From Cyclobacteriaceae bacterium (lineage in GTDB: Bacteria > Bacteroidota > Bacteroidia > Cytophagales > Cyclobacteriaceae): a stretch of DNA of 64,000 nt. How positions within the stretch are numbered: the stretch's first letter is position 1; every line of letters begins with the position of its first letter. The DNA lies in assembly GCA_028285685.1 (NCBI GenBank), contig JANQOR010000039.1:1-64000 (forward strand). The letters are read 5' to 3'. The notes beneath the pieces are model-generated. The model had not been told where the DNA came from and made no database searches. It saw only the letters and a list, made by a program, of their open reading frames with translations. Below, piece by piece: positions 54,229 to 61,785 of this stretch. A program made the position numbers and the translations under genes.

Positions 54229-54345
54229 GTTGACAGATTAAGAGATTGGCGATTTATGGATTTCTCGGTTGCTAGGCTCATAAATCGATCGAAAAATCCC
54301 ACCAATCCAATTGACCCTCAATGGAATTAATCCAAAAATCGAATC
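54229..54345. repeat. AT-rich imperfect repeat next to the acyl-CoA reductase gene
   Basis: A stretch of GATT/AATC-rich sequence (GAGATTGGCGATTTATGG; later AATCCAAAAATCGAATCAATC), ending in the stop codon of the acyl-CoA reductase gene. The 14-mer GAATTAATCCAAAA at 54324-54337 is the reverse complement of TTTTGGATTAATTC at 55805-55818 in the other AT-rich repeat. It may be a small dispersed intergenic element. Confidence 0.45.
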
Positions 54346-55345
54346 AATCCCCCAACCCCAACAAGAACTTCATAGTATCGATATTGTCTGCATAATCCCA
54401 CAACTCCGGTCGTTGAGCGTCACCAAAGGGGATGTAACCTTTGCCAATAACGCACTGGATCTTGTCCTGCTGTGCCTCTAGCACTTTCGAAAGATTTTCT
54501 TCCGAATCATACTCTTGATGATACAGGACTGAAACAGGAGACACCAGATCATCGGTTGAAATGGTGAGCAAGAACCCTGTATCCAAATGTGGTGTTTTGT
54601 TAACGAGGTAGATGGACTTGTGATAATCGTAGTTGTTTCTGTACTTATGGTGGTCAATACAATTATCGAATGATTCAAAATGTGGGAAAACATCTCGCAA
54701 ATCAAAACCAAGAGGCGTAAATACCTTTGATACATTTCTACATCCCAGTCCGAAATAGGAAAAAATGTCCTCACCAAGATTGCTTAGATCTTCTGGCAAT
54801 TCATTTCCGTCGAGCACAGCAACAGAGGTTCGGTTTTTTCTGATAATGTGCGGAATGTCTTTGAAATAATATTCGAAGTACCGAGAGGTGTTGTCACTTC
54901 CTGTGGCAATAACAGCATCAACATCGGTTAATTGATCCCTAATCTCAAGATTTTTTTTAAATCTTGGTTCAATTTCCTCTATCCACTGGATTAGCGTTTT
55001 TGTGAGCTCGTGATCATCAGAACTTGGTTTGATGGCAGCAAAGTGACCTGAAATAAGTACGCATAGCAAATCATGAAAACCAACCAAAGGAATGTTTCCG
55101 GCCATCACAATACCAACCACTTTTGGAATGTTTTCTGAGATAGTGTAAGAGGAGGTCCATTTTTTTAGTTTTTCCTCCTCTAGCATAAAAGAGATACCTT
55201 CTAGTGCATTAGTGACATTCTCTTCTATGAACCATGGATTCGTATTTTTTGCCTTATTTGAGAGATCACCTATTTCGTCTTTTGAAAGGCTCTTGATTTT
55301 TTCTCCTAGTTCTCGAAAAACTGCTACTCTGTCGTCCAGATTCAT
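54344..55345 (-). CDS. LuxC-type acyl-CoA reductase
   Basis: The ATG at 55345 (MNLDDRVAVFRELGEKI) is preferred; the in-frame Met at 55387 adds unlikely residues and would reach into the ferredoxin promoter. The 333-residue protein has the LuxC/acyl-CoA reductase family pattern: VVGIVMAGNIPLVGFHDLLC, AAIKPSS and DAVIATGSDNTSRYFEYYF, an ALDH-like nucleotide region, and a candidate catalytic Cys in SYFGLGCRNVSKVF. LuxC reduces acyl groups to aldehydes; here no luciferase is nearby. It is divergent from a 2[4Fe-4S] ferredoxin, 99 bases apart, a pairing that recurs in Bacteroidota. The substrate is unknown. Confidence 0.85.
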   Translation of the reverse strand: MNLDDRVAVFRELGEKIKSLSKDEIGDLSNKAKNTNPWFIEENVTNALEGISFMLEEEKLKKWTSSYTISENIPKVVGIVMAGNIPLVGFHDLLCVLISGHFAAIKPSSDDHELTKTLIQWIEEIEPRFKKNLEIRDQLTDVDAVIATGSDNTSRYFEYYFKDIPHIIRKNRTSVAVLDGNELPEDLSNLGEDIFSYFGLGCRNVSKVFTPLGFDLRDVFPHFESFDNCIDHHKYRNNYDYHKSIYLVNKTPHLDTGFLLTISTDDLVSPVSVLYHQEYDSEENLSKVLEAQQDKIQCVIGKGYIPFGDAQRPELWDYADNIDTMKFLLGLGD

Positions 55346-55429
55346 AAAAATGAAATTTGTGCACCATTGCCAGTGGGTTGCAAACATAATTGGGATTAAT
55401 TTTGTTGTCTCATTTTTAGACAGGTTTAA

Positions 55430-55789
<360 letters not shown>

Positions 55790-55865
55790 CTGTAGATTTT
55801 AAGATTTTGGATTAATTCGATTTAGATGGTCTTAGTCGAAAAATTCTAAAATCAAAAATCGCACA
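55790..55865. repeat. AT-rich imperfect inverted repeat after the ferredoxin gene
   Basis: The segment begins at the ferredoxin stop and reads TGTAGATTTTAAGATTTTGG, then AATTCGATTTA, and returns as ATTCTAAAATCAAAAATC, so its ends are partly complementary. It shares a 14-mer with the repeat at 54229. It lies between convergent genes. Confidence 0.45.
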
Positions 55866-55871
55866 ATTCAT

Positions 55872-56771
55872 CTATTTCATCCTTTTTCTTTTTATCAAGT
55901 AGGCACCTAGGATTTTGTCAAAGGAATCGTTTGTGTTCACCGGGACAAAATCTACCTTCATGAGACCACACTTGATCTTGAGGTTTTGGTAAAATGATGC
56001 CATTTCAGTCTTATATTCCTTCTTAACTTCCCTGGGATTTACTTTGACTGTCTCATTGGTCTCTATGTCAACGAATTTGTACGGCCGATCTTCAAATTCG
56101 AAGTTTAGCTCGCTTTCATGATCTGAAACGTGAAACAGGATCACTTCGTGTTTGTTATGCTTAAGGTGCTGTAGAGAATTAAGTAACTCTTCCTCCTTGC
56201 CGTTTTGAAACATATCGGAGAATATAACCACAAGCGATCTGCGATGGATTTTTTCAGCGATCTCATGTAAAACTGTACTGATGTCGGTCTGAGTGTTTGG
56301 TGTCATCTCCGATAACTTAGAGAGTTTTCCCAAAAGGAGGCTTAGGTGGGATTGGGTGGATTTGACCTGGGTTTCATCCTCTACTTTATCCGAGAAAACT
56401 GAAAGACCAACCGCATCTCTTTGCTGAGTGAGTAAGTAACTCAATGCAGATGCTGCAAAGACAGAAAATCGAAGTTTGTCCCTGCCAGGACTTGGATAGT
56501 GCATTGAAGCTGAGTTGTCCATCAAAATGTGACACCTAAGGTTCGTTTCTTCCTCGAACTGTTTTGTATACAAGCGGTCCGTACGAGCGAACACTTTCCA
56601 GTCAATATGCCGCGTGCTTTCGCCATGGTTATAAAGCTTGTGTTCGGCAAACTCAACAGAAAACCCATGATAGGGAGATTTGTGTAGACCAGTGATGAAT
56701 CCATCGACCAGTTGCTTGGCGATCAACCCAAGGTTATTGAATTGGTTAATTTCAGAGAGCTTTAAGTTCAT
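55872..56771 (-). CDS. DUF58-domain (VWA-like) protein
   Basis: A 299-residue cytosolic protein. The DUF58 N-terminal signature (SVEFAEHKLYNHGESTRHIDWKVFARTDRLY, quoted in pieces) precedes a von Willebrand A-like fold with MIDAS-type residues DNSASMHY; an aspartate-rich region ISDVFSDMFQNGKEE lies further on. In Bacteroidota it usually clusters with MoxR ATPase and batABCD genes, which are not visible here, so it may act alone or with unlinked partners. It converges on the ferredoxin gene. Confidence 0.9.
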   Translation of the reverse strand: MNLKLSEINQFNNLGLIAKQLVDGFITGLHKSPYHGFSVEFAEHKLYNHGESTRHIDWKVFARTDRLYTKQFEEETNLRCHILMDNSASMHYPSPGRDKLRFSVFAASALSYLLTQQRDAVGLSVFSDKVEDETQVKSTQSHLSLLLGKLSKLSEMTPNTQTDISTVLHEIAEKIHRRSLVVIFSDMFQNGKEEELLNSLQHLKHNKHEVILFHVSDHESELNFEFEDRPYKFVDIETNETVKVNPREVKKEYKTEMASFYQNLKIKCGLMKVDFVPVNTNDSFDKILGAYLIKRKRMK

Positions 56772-56886
56772 ATGAATAATACGTTGCTATACTAACTGAT
56801 TTTTGCAGATAAAAGATATAAAGACGTATATTTAGCCCTTGAATTTTGAAATAACACAAACACCTAACGACAAATTTTAAGAAAAC

Positions 56887-57234
56887 GTGGAAGAGAATAA
56901 CGACAAAGGGAGAGACGAAATCTATTCAGAGAGAGTAAAGGCTGGAAAGCGTACTTACTTTTTTGATGTCAAAGCAACCAGATCAAACGACTACTATTTG
57001 ACGATCACGGAAAGTAAGAGGAAACCAAAAGATGATGGTTTTTTCTACGAAAAGCATAAAATCTTCCTGTATAAAGAAGATTTTAACAAATTCGTTGCAG
57101 CATTGAATACCACCGTAGATCATGTAAAAAACGAATTAATGCCTGAAATTGACTTCTCTCAGTTTGACCGAGATAATGAGGAGGTTGCCAACGCAAGTGT
57201 CTCTGAATCAGATTCGGATTTGAAATGGGATTAA
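56887..57234 (+). CDS. PUR-like DUF3276 nucleic-acid-binding protein, GTG start
   Basis: A 115-residue protein with the DUF3276/PUR-alpha-like repeat: KAGKRTYFFDVKATRSNDYYLTITESK and HKIFLYKEDFNKFVAALNTTVD (parts). PUR repeats bind single-stranded DNA or RNA and this family is a Bacteroidota marker. The start is GTG at 56887, directly followed by an acidic MEENNDKG-like sequence. A terminator closes the gene at 57257. No operon partner. Confidence 0.93.
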   Translation: MEENNDKGRDEIYSERVKAGKRTYFFDVKATRSNDYYLTITESKRKPKDDGFFYEKHKIFLYKEDFNKFVAALNTTVDHVKNELMPEIDFSQFDRDNEEVANASVSESDSDLKWD

Positions 57235-57256
57235 AACAGATTTAGTTAACGATATA

Positions 57257-57286
57257 GAAAGGCTCTTGATATCAAGGGCCTTTTTT
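57257..57286 (+). terminator. Rho-independent terminator after the DUF3276 gene
   Basis: GGCTCTTGAT pairs with ATCAAGGGCC (one G-T pair, minimal loop) preceded by A's and followed by six T. It closes the DUF3276 gene 23 bases after its stop. Confidence 0.8.
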
Positions 57287-57369
57287 GTTTATCTGCATTC
57301 GTCAATAATCTAAGTTGACTTGAACCCTTTGACAAAGGTTCCTACTTTTGCGCTTCAAAAAATCTGAAC

Positions 57370-58467
57370 ATGGGATTAAAGTGTGGAATCGTTGGCCTTC
57401 CAAACGTTGGAAAATCTACCTTATTTAATGCACTGTCGAACGCCAAAGCGGAGGCAGCTAATTTTCCTTTTTGTACAATTGAGCCAAACGTAGGAGTTAT
57501 AACGGTTCCTGATGAAAGATTGAACATACTGAAGGATTTGGTGAACCCACAAAAGGTGATCCCTACCGTTATGGAGTTCGTCGACATTGCTGGATTGGTC
57601 AAAGGGGCTAGCAAGGGAGAAGGTCTAGGCAACCAATTTTTAGCGAATATTCGTGAAGTAGATGCAATCATTCACGTGATCCGGTGCTTCGATGATGAAA
57701 ATATTGTCCACGTTGCGGGAAAAGTAGATCCTGTCGAAGATAAGGAGGTTATAGATACGGAGCTTCAACTAAAAGACTTGGAATCAGTTGATAAACGAAT
57801 CCAGCGTGTAGAGAAAATTGCCAAGTCTGGAGATAAGAAAGCAAAGGAAGAATTTGATGTCTTGATTGAATTTAAGAAGCATCTCGAGAGCGGTCAAAAT
57901 GCGCGATCTCTTGAATTGGACAAGGAAAAGCGCCTCTGGGTTAAGGAATTGCAACTTCTTACTGATAAGCCAATAATTTATGTTGCCAATGTTGACGAAT
58001 CTTCAGTTAATTCCGGGAATGAGTGGAGTAAGGCGTTGGAGCAAAACGTTGCAAATGAAGAAGCTCAGATAATCCTGGTGTCGGCAGGATTGGAGGCACA
58101 AATAGCGGAATTTGAAGATCCCGAAGAAAAAAACATGTTCCTGGAGGAATATGGTCTTAAGGAGTCGGGGCTTAGTCGCCTGATCAAAGCCTCATACGAA
58201 CTTCTGGAGTTGGTTACTTACTTTACAGCTGGTGAGCAAGAGGTTAGAGCCTGGACGATCCGGCGTGGGTGGAAAGCACCTCAAGCTGCTGGCGTCATAC
58301 ATACGGATTTTGAGAAAGGCTTTATAAAAGCTGAGGTAATCAAACTGGATTCATACCAGGAACATAAGACCGAAGCTGGATGTCGCGAGGCTGGAAAGCT
58401 CGCAATAGAAGGAAAAGATTATGTAGTGCAGGATGGAGATATTATGCATTTTCGCTTTAACGTCTAG
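57370..58467 (+). CDS. ychF: Redox-regulated P-loop NTPase YchF
   Basis: A 365-residue Obg-family protein: P-loop GLPNVGKST (residues ~7-15), switch motifs DIAGLVKGASKGEGLGN, NVDES in place of the canonical NKxD (typical of the ATP-preferring YchF), a coiled-coil region ~130-165 and a C-terminal TGS domain (EVRAWTIRRGWKAPQAAGVIH). It binds the ribosome and hydrolyses ATP in stress adaptation. The stop codon shares four bases (CTAG) with the convergent DUF5103 gene. Confidence 0.96.
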   Translation: MGLKCGIVGLPNVGKSTLFNALSNAKAEAANFPFCTIEPNVGVITVPDERLNILKDLVNPQKVIPTVMEFVDIAGLVKGASKGEGLGNQFLANIREVDAIIHVIRCFDDENIVHVAGKVDPVEDKEVIDTELQLKDLESVDKRIQRVEKIAKSGDKKAKEEFDVLIEFKKHLESGQNARSLELDKEKRLWVKELQLLTDKPIIYVANVDESSVNSGNEWSKALEQNVANEEAQIILVSAGLEAQIAEFEDPEEKNMFLEEYGLKESGLSRLIKASYELLELVTYFTAGEQEVRAWTIRRGWKAPQAAGVIHTDFEKGFIKAEVIKLDSYQEHKTEAGCREAGKLAIEGKDYVVQDGDIMHFRFNV

Positions 58468-59750
58468 TTGGTTTGGGAATTGAACTTTTTGTATCCAATC
58501 AGCTCATCATTAACATTACCCGGCCTACGATAGTATACGAGAATTTCATAGTCGTTCTCGGTTTGAAAATGACTCCTTTCTAACACAAATGGCTCAATAT
58601 CGACTGCATCCACTAGGTAGTGATAGTCGTAATAGCCCTGTTTTAAGAAAATAGAGGTTTGATAGGTGCCACTGCGTGCATCATATGTCATCACGTTCTC
58701 GTCTCCAAGTTCCCAGTTGTTAAATCGACCCACCACATATACACGTCCCTTTAACGCTTCCGATTTCATATAAAAGTTTACATGGGCATAATTTGAGTTT
58801 AATGGAACATCTCCCGGATCACTGTTTTGAAGAATAAAATTCCCGTTTACATCTCTAAGGTTCTGAGTATAAACAATCTCCCTTTTTTGATCTAAGCCCA
58901 ATTGTACGTGAACGCTGCCACTTGGCGAGCTAGAGATGTTTCTGACGTTTCTGCCGGTGACATTGAGTGTACGCATATCAAAAAACCGGAATTCGTTCCA
59001 CCCAGGAAAATTGTTATCCAGGGTGAGGAGCCGGTATTCCATGTAATTGTCATTTGGTCTCATGAGAGAGGGTCTAAGGCTTTGTCTTGCGTCTTGCCAT
59101 CTGTGATTCTGGAGCAACACGACTGAAAGATCTTGAGTCGGATTGTTCACTTGAAGGTTTCCGTAGTTAATACTAAAATCTATCTGCTGGTTTTCATCTC
59201 TCTTAGACACAGTGGTACTGACTCTTACCTGCTGTTCTATTACAGATTGATTTTTCACAACCAAGAACTTTCGATTGAATAGGATATCGTTTGGATTGGC
59301 TCTTCTATGCACGGACAAAATATAATTGCCTGAAAGCGTTGGTTTTGGGACCTCAAATCGGTAATTGATATAACTGGGGTTTGTGTTGAGTGAAAAGTCG
59401 TACTCCGTTATTCTGAATGAATTGATCTCAGCCAAAAATTCCATATCCCTTAAGATCGACTTAGTCCAATCCTTATTACAGTGATATAGCCTGGCTGCCA
59501 GGTATTCGAATTTATCGGTGATCAAATCAAATTGAAGACTCAGAATTTGATCATCATTTAATTCTATAACTGGATTTTCAAGGAAAGCCAATTCCCCGTT
59601 TTTTGAAGGTACTAGTTGTACCGTACCAACCAGATCTTCATAATTATGGTTGTTGAAAACCAATTTTTTTTCTACCGATGTGGATTGAGTAGGGATCGGT
59701 TCGCATCGGGTAAATAGAAATAGGATTGTTAGAATAGAAAGGTTCTTCAT
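58464..59750 (-). CDS. DUF5103 protein, type IX secretion plug-like
   Basis: The ATG at 59750 (MKNLSILTILFLFTRC) is preferred over the Met at 59765. A 428-residue exported protein; the Cys at the end of the signal sequence may be lipidated, but the FTRC context is poor. It matches DUF5103, the family now called type IX secretion plug: strand-rich repeats such as LQFDLITDKFEYLAARLYHC, RFEVPKPTLSGNYILSVHR and YVVGRFNNWELGDENV (carbohydrate-binding-like). In Flavobacterium the plug closes the SprA pore. Known type IX core genes are not in this window. Divergent from the sigma factor gene; shares CTAG with ychF. Confidence 0.85.
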   Translation of the reverse strand: MKNLSILTILFLFTRCEPIPTQSTSVEKKLVFNNHNYEDLVGTVQLVPSKNGELAFLENPVIELNDDQILSLQFDLITDKFEYLAARLYHCNKDWTKSILRDMEFLAEINSFRITEYDFSLNTNPSYINYRFEVPKPTLSGNYILSVHRRANPNDILFNRKFLVVKNQSVIEQQVRVSTTVSKRDENQQIDFSINYGNLQVNNPTQDLSVVLLQNHRWQDARQSLRPSLMRPNDNYMEYRLLTLDNNFPGWNEFRFFDMRTLNVTGRNVRNISSSPSGSVHVQLGLDQKREIVYTQNLRDVNGNFILQNSDPGDVPLNSNYAHVNFYMKSEALKGRVYVVGRFNNWELGDENVMTYDARSGTYQTSIFLKQGYYDYHYLVDAVDIEPFVLERSHFQTENDYEILVYYRRPGNVNDELIGYKKFNSQTN

Positions 59751-59825
59751 AAATTTGAATAACACTCGAAAAATAAGGATTACAACTAAAAATATTTGGC
59801 TAGGGTCTATTTAAATACCAATTGA

Positions 59826-60383
59826 ATGTCATTTAGTGATGAAAAACTGATAAAGGGGTGTCAAAAAGGCAAAAGGGAGTTTCAGCAGGCTCTATACGAC
59901 AAGTATAGCGATGGAATGTACCTAGTTGCTTTGCGATACTCCAAAATGCAGCAAGAAGCTGAAGATATTCTCCAGGAGGCTTTTTTAAAGGTTTTTAACA
60001 ACATAAAGAACTTTCGGAAGGATTCGTCCTTGGCATATTGGATAAAACGAATAGTCGTGAATACAGCTTTAAATCACCAGCGAAGCAAGCTTTACCTCTA
60101 CCCGATGGTAGATGTTACGGATCTTACTGATAGATCAGTTGATGAGACGGCTATTTCAAATCTCTCATATGAGGAGCTTTTGGCATTAATTCAGAAGCTC
60201 CCATCCGGATGCCAGGTGATATTCAATCTATTTGCGATTGAAGGATACAAGCACAATGAAATCGCTGAGATGCTCAAGATAAGTGAGGGAACATCTAAAT
60301 CTCAGTATTCACGTGCAAAGTCTATTTTGACTCAAACAATTTTAGCGCAGGAACCAAGAAGATATGGATCGGGGGAGTTTTGA
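59826..60383 (+). CDS. ECF-type RNA polymerase sigma factor
   Basis: A 185-residue sigma factor with region 2 (LYDKYSDGMYLVALRYSKMQQEAEDILQEAFLKVF, in parts) and region 4 (GCQVIFNLFAIEGYKHNEIAEMLKISEGTSKSQYSRAK). Region 3 is short, as in ECF sigmas. The stop of this gene overlaps the next gene by 20 bases, so the two are translationally coupled, a layout typical of sigma/anti-sigma pairs. The signal and regulon are unknown. Confidence 0.95.
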   Translation: MSFSDEKLIKGCQKGKREFQQALYDKYSDGMYLVALRYSKMQQEAEDILQEAFLKVFNNIKNFRKDSSLAYWIKRIVVNTALNHQRSKLYLYPMVDVTDLTDRSVDETAISNLSYEELLALIQKLPSGCQVIFNLFAIEGYKHNEIAEMLKISEGTSKSQYSRAKSILTQTILAQEPRRYGSGEF

Positions 60384-61659
60384 GTCATTAGTTAAGTCCA
60401 AAATGGATGCAGGAGGGATCAAGCCTCCCAAGAGTGTTTGGGCAGGAATTTCTAGCGCTCTAAGTGATCGTGCAATTATTTCCCTACAATCTGCTCACAG
60501 TAGGTATAAGTGGGTAGCAGTTGCTGCAGTAATTGTCGCAGTGTTTTCCTTTGCCCTCAATTTTGAGATCACGAATTCCAATAAGGAGCCGGTTAATACG
60601 GTAAGTTTCAACGCCCTATTACCGACAGATCAGGAACATTTCCGGTTTTTCGAATCGACTAATTATCCAGCTAGACCCGCTGAGTATCAGTACATGTGGT
60701 CGAATATTCTGTTTTTAAGAGATAAAGAGGAATCTGAAATTGTCGAGAGTATTGCCCTGGGTGACGACAACAACAAGCAATTGGTTTTTAGTGAAGTTTT
60801 TGAAATAGAAAGAATCCTTCCTGAAATAGACAAGGCCGAAGTCGGCGAAACGTATGTGGCCTCATATCTTGTTCCACAAGTGCGTAGGAGGGAGAACAAG
60901 CCAGACAATCAGAAGATTACTTACTGGGCTGGTTTAGAAGCGGGAGCAGGTAATTTCAATCCAACATTCTCAGGTGCGGATCCGATATCTGCAGACGTCA
61001 ACTTTGATGCTTTAGCAAGTAGCATAGGACAGAGTGGTTTCGTAAATCCTACATCTACAGCGACCCAGAGCGGAATGAACGAAGGTATAGCTACATCTCT
61101 GGGTCTGGATTTCGGAATGAAGATGGGGAAACGATGGGCGATCGAGAGCGGAATTCAGTATACTAATATTCAAAATCAAACCAACGCCTCACTCAATGTG
61201 GTGGATGCGTACGTGATAAATGCCAGCCAGGTAGGCGGTGGTGATATCGATGATCCAAGCGGTGCTTCAAATAGAAGAAAAGTGATTGAAGAAAGTTTTG
61301 ATCACTCGATCAATCTTGATAACAATATACGGTTCACTTCCATACCGCTGAAAGCCGGATACTATCTGATGAATGAAAGGCTTAGTGTGAGGGTAAATGC
61401 GGGATTATCAGCGAATTATTTTCTTTCTAGCCGGCTGACTGATCCTTCCGGACAGCTTGAAGCAGCAAGCCAAACAAATGTTTACAATGTATGGTCATTT
61501 GATGGTCTCACCGGTTTCGAGTTTGGATACAGCGTATTGGACAATTTTAACTTGACACTAGAGCCCAATTATATACGTTCGATCACCCCTTTGAGCGAGA
61601 GTCTAAATACCAGGACGGGATTCATGGTTCAAACAGGAATAAAGTATACCATAAAGTAA
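60364..61659 (+). CDS. Putative anti-sigma factor fused to an outer-membrane-type beta-barrel-like region
   Basis: A 431-residue protein: an N-terminal cytosolic part (residues 1-~52, MDRGSFESLVKSKMDAGGIK), a single transmembrane helix (WVAVAAVIVAVFSFALNF), an acidic periplasmic linker (~70-190), and a C-terminal ~240 residues with the alternating strands and glycine-rich turns of an OmpA/PorT-like barrel (GLEAGAGNFNPTFSGADP, LGLDFGMKMGKRWAIESGIQY, ending in a strand GIKYTIK). No classical zinc anti-sigma motif (HxxxCxxC) is seen. The 20-base overlap with the sigma gene supports a functional pair. How one chain could span both membranes is unexplained. Confidence 0.78.
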   Translation: MDRGSFESLVKSKMDAGGIKPPKSVWAGISSALSDRAIISLQSAHSRYKWVAVAAVIVAVFSFALNFEITNSNKEPVNTVSFNALLPTDQEHFRFFESTNYPARPAEYQYMWSNILFLRDKEESEIVESIALGDDNNKQLVFSEVFEIERILPEIDKAEVGETYVASYLVPQVRRRENKPDNQKITYWAGLEAGAGNFNPTFSGADPISADVNFDALASSIGQSGFVNPTSTATQSGMNEGIATSLGLDFGMKMGKRWAIESGIQYTNIQNQTNASLNVVDAYVINASQVGGGDIDDPSGASNRRKVIEESFDHSINLDNNIRFTSIPLKAGYYLMNERLSVRVNAGLSANYFLSSRLTDPSGQLEAASQTNVYNVWSFDGLTGFEFGYSVLDNFNLTLEPNYIRSITPLSESLNTRTGFMVQTGIKYTIK

Positions 61660-61736
61660 CCTTTTATCCCCATTCAACACCTTATTTAACACTTTGAGTA
61701 ACCTTTAAAACGAAGTGAAGTATTACCATCAGAATG

Positions 61737-61754
61737 CAACTATGTCTATAGTTG
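61737..61754. other. Small hairpin CAACTAT-GTCT-ATAGTTG
   Basis: Perfect 7-bp stem with a 4-nt loop, followed by the T-rich TTTCGTCTTTT. It lies between the barrel-like gene and the DUF5916 gene; it could be a weak terminator of the sigma operon or a leader structure. Confidence 0.4.
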
Positions 61755-61785
61755 TTTCGTCTTTTATCTGACTAACTCAAAAACC

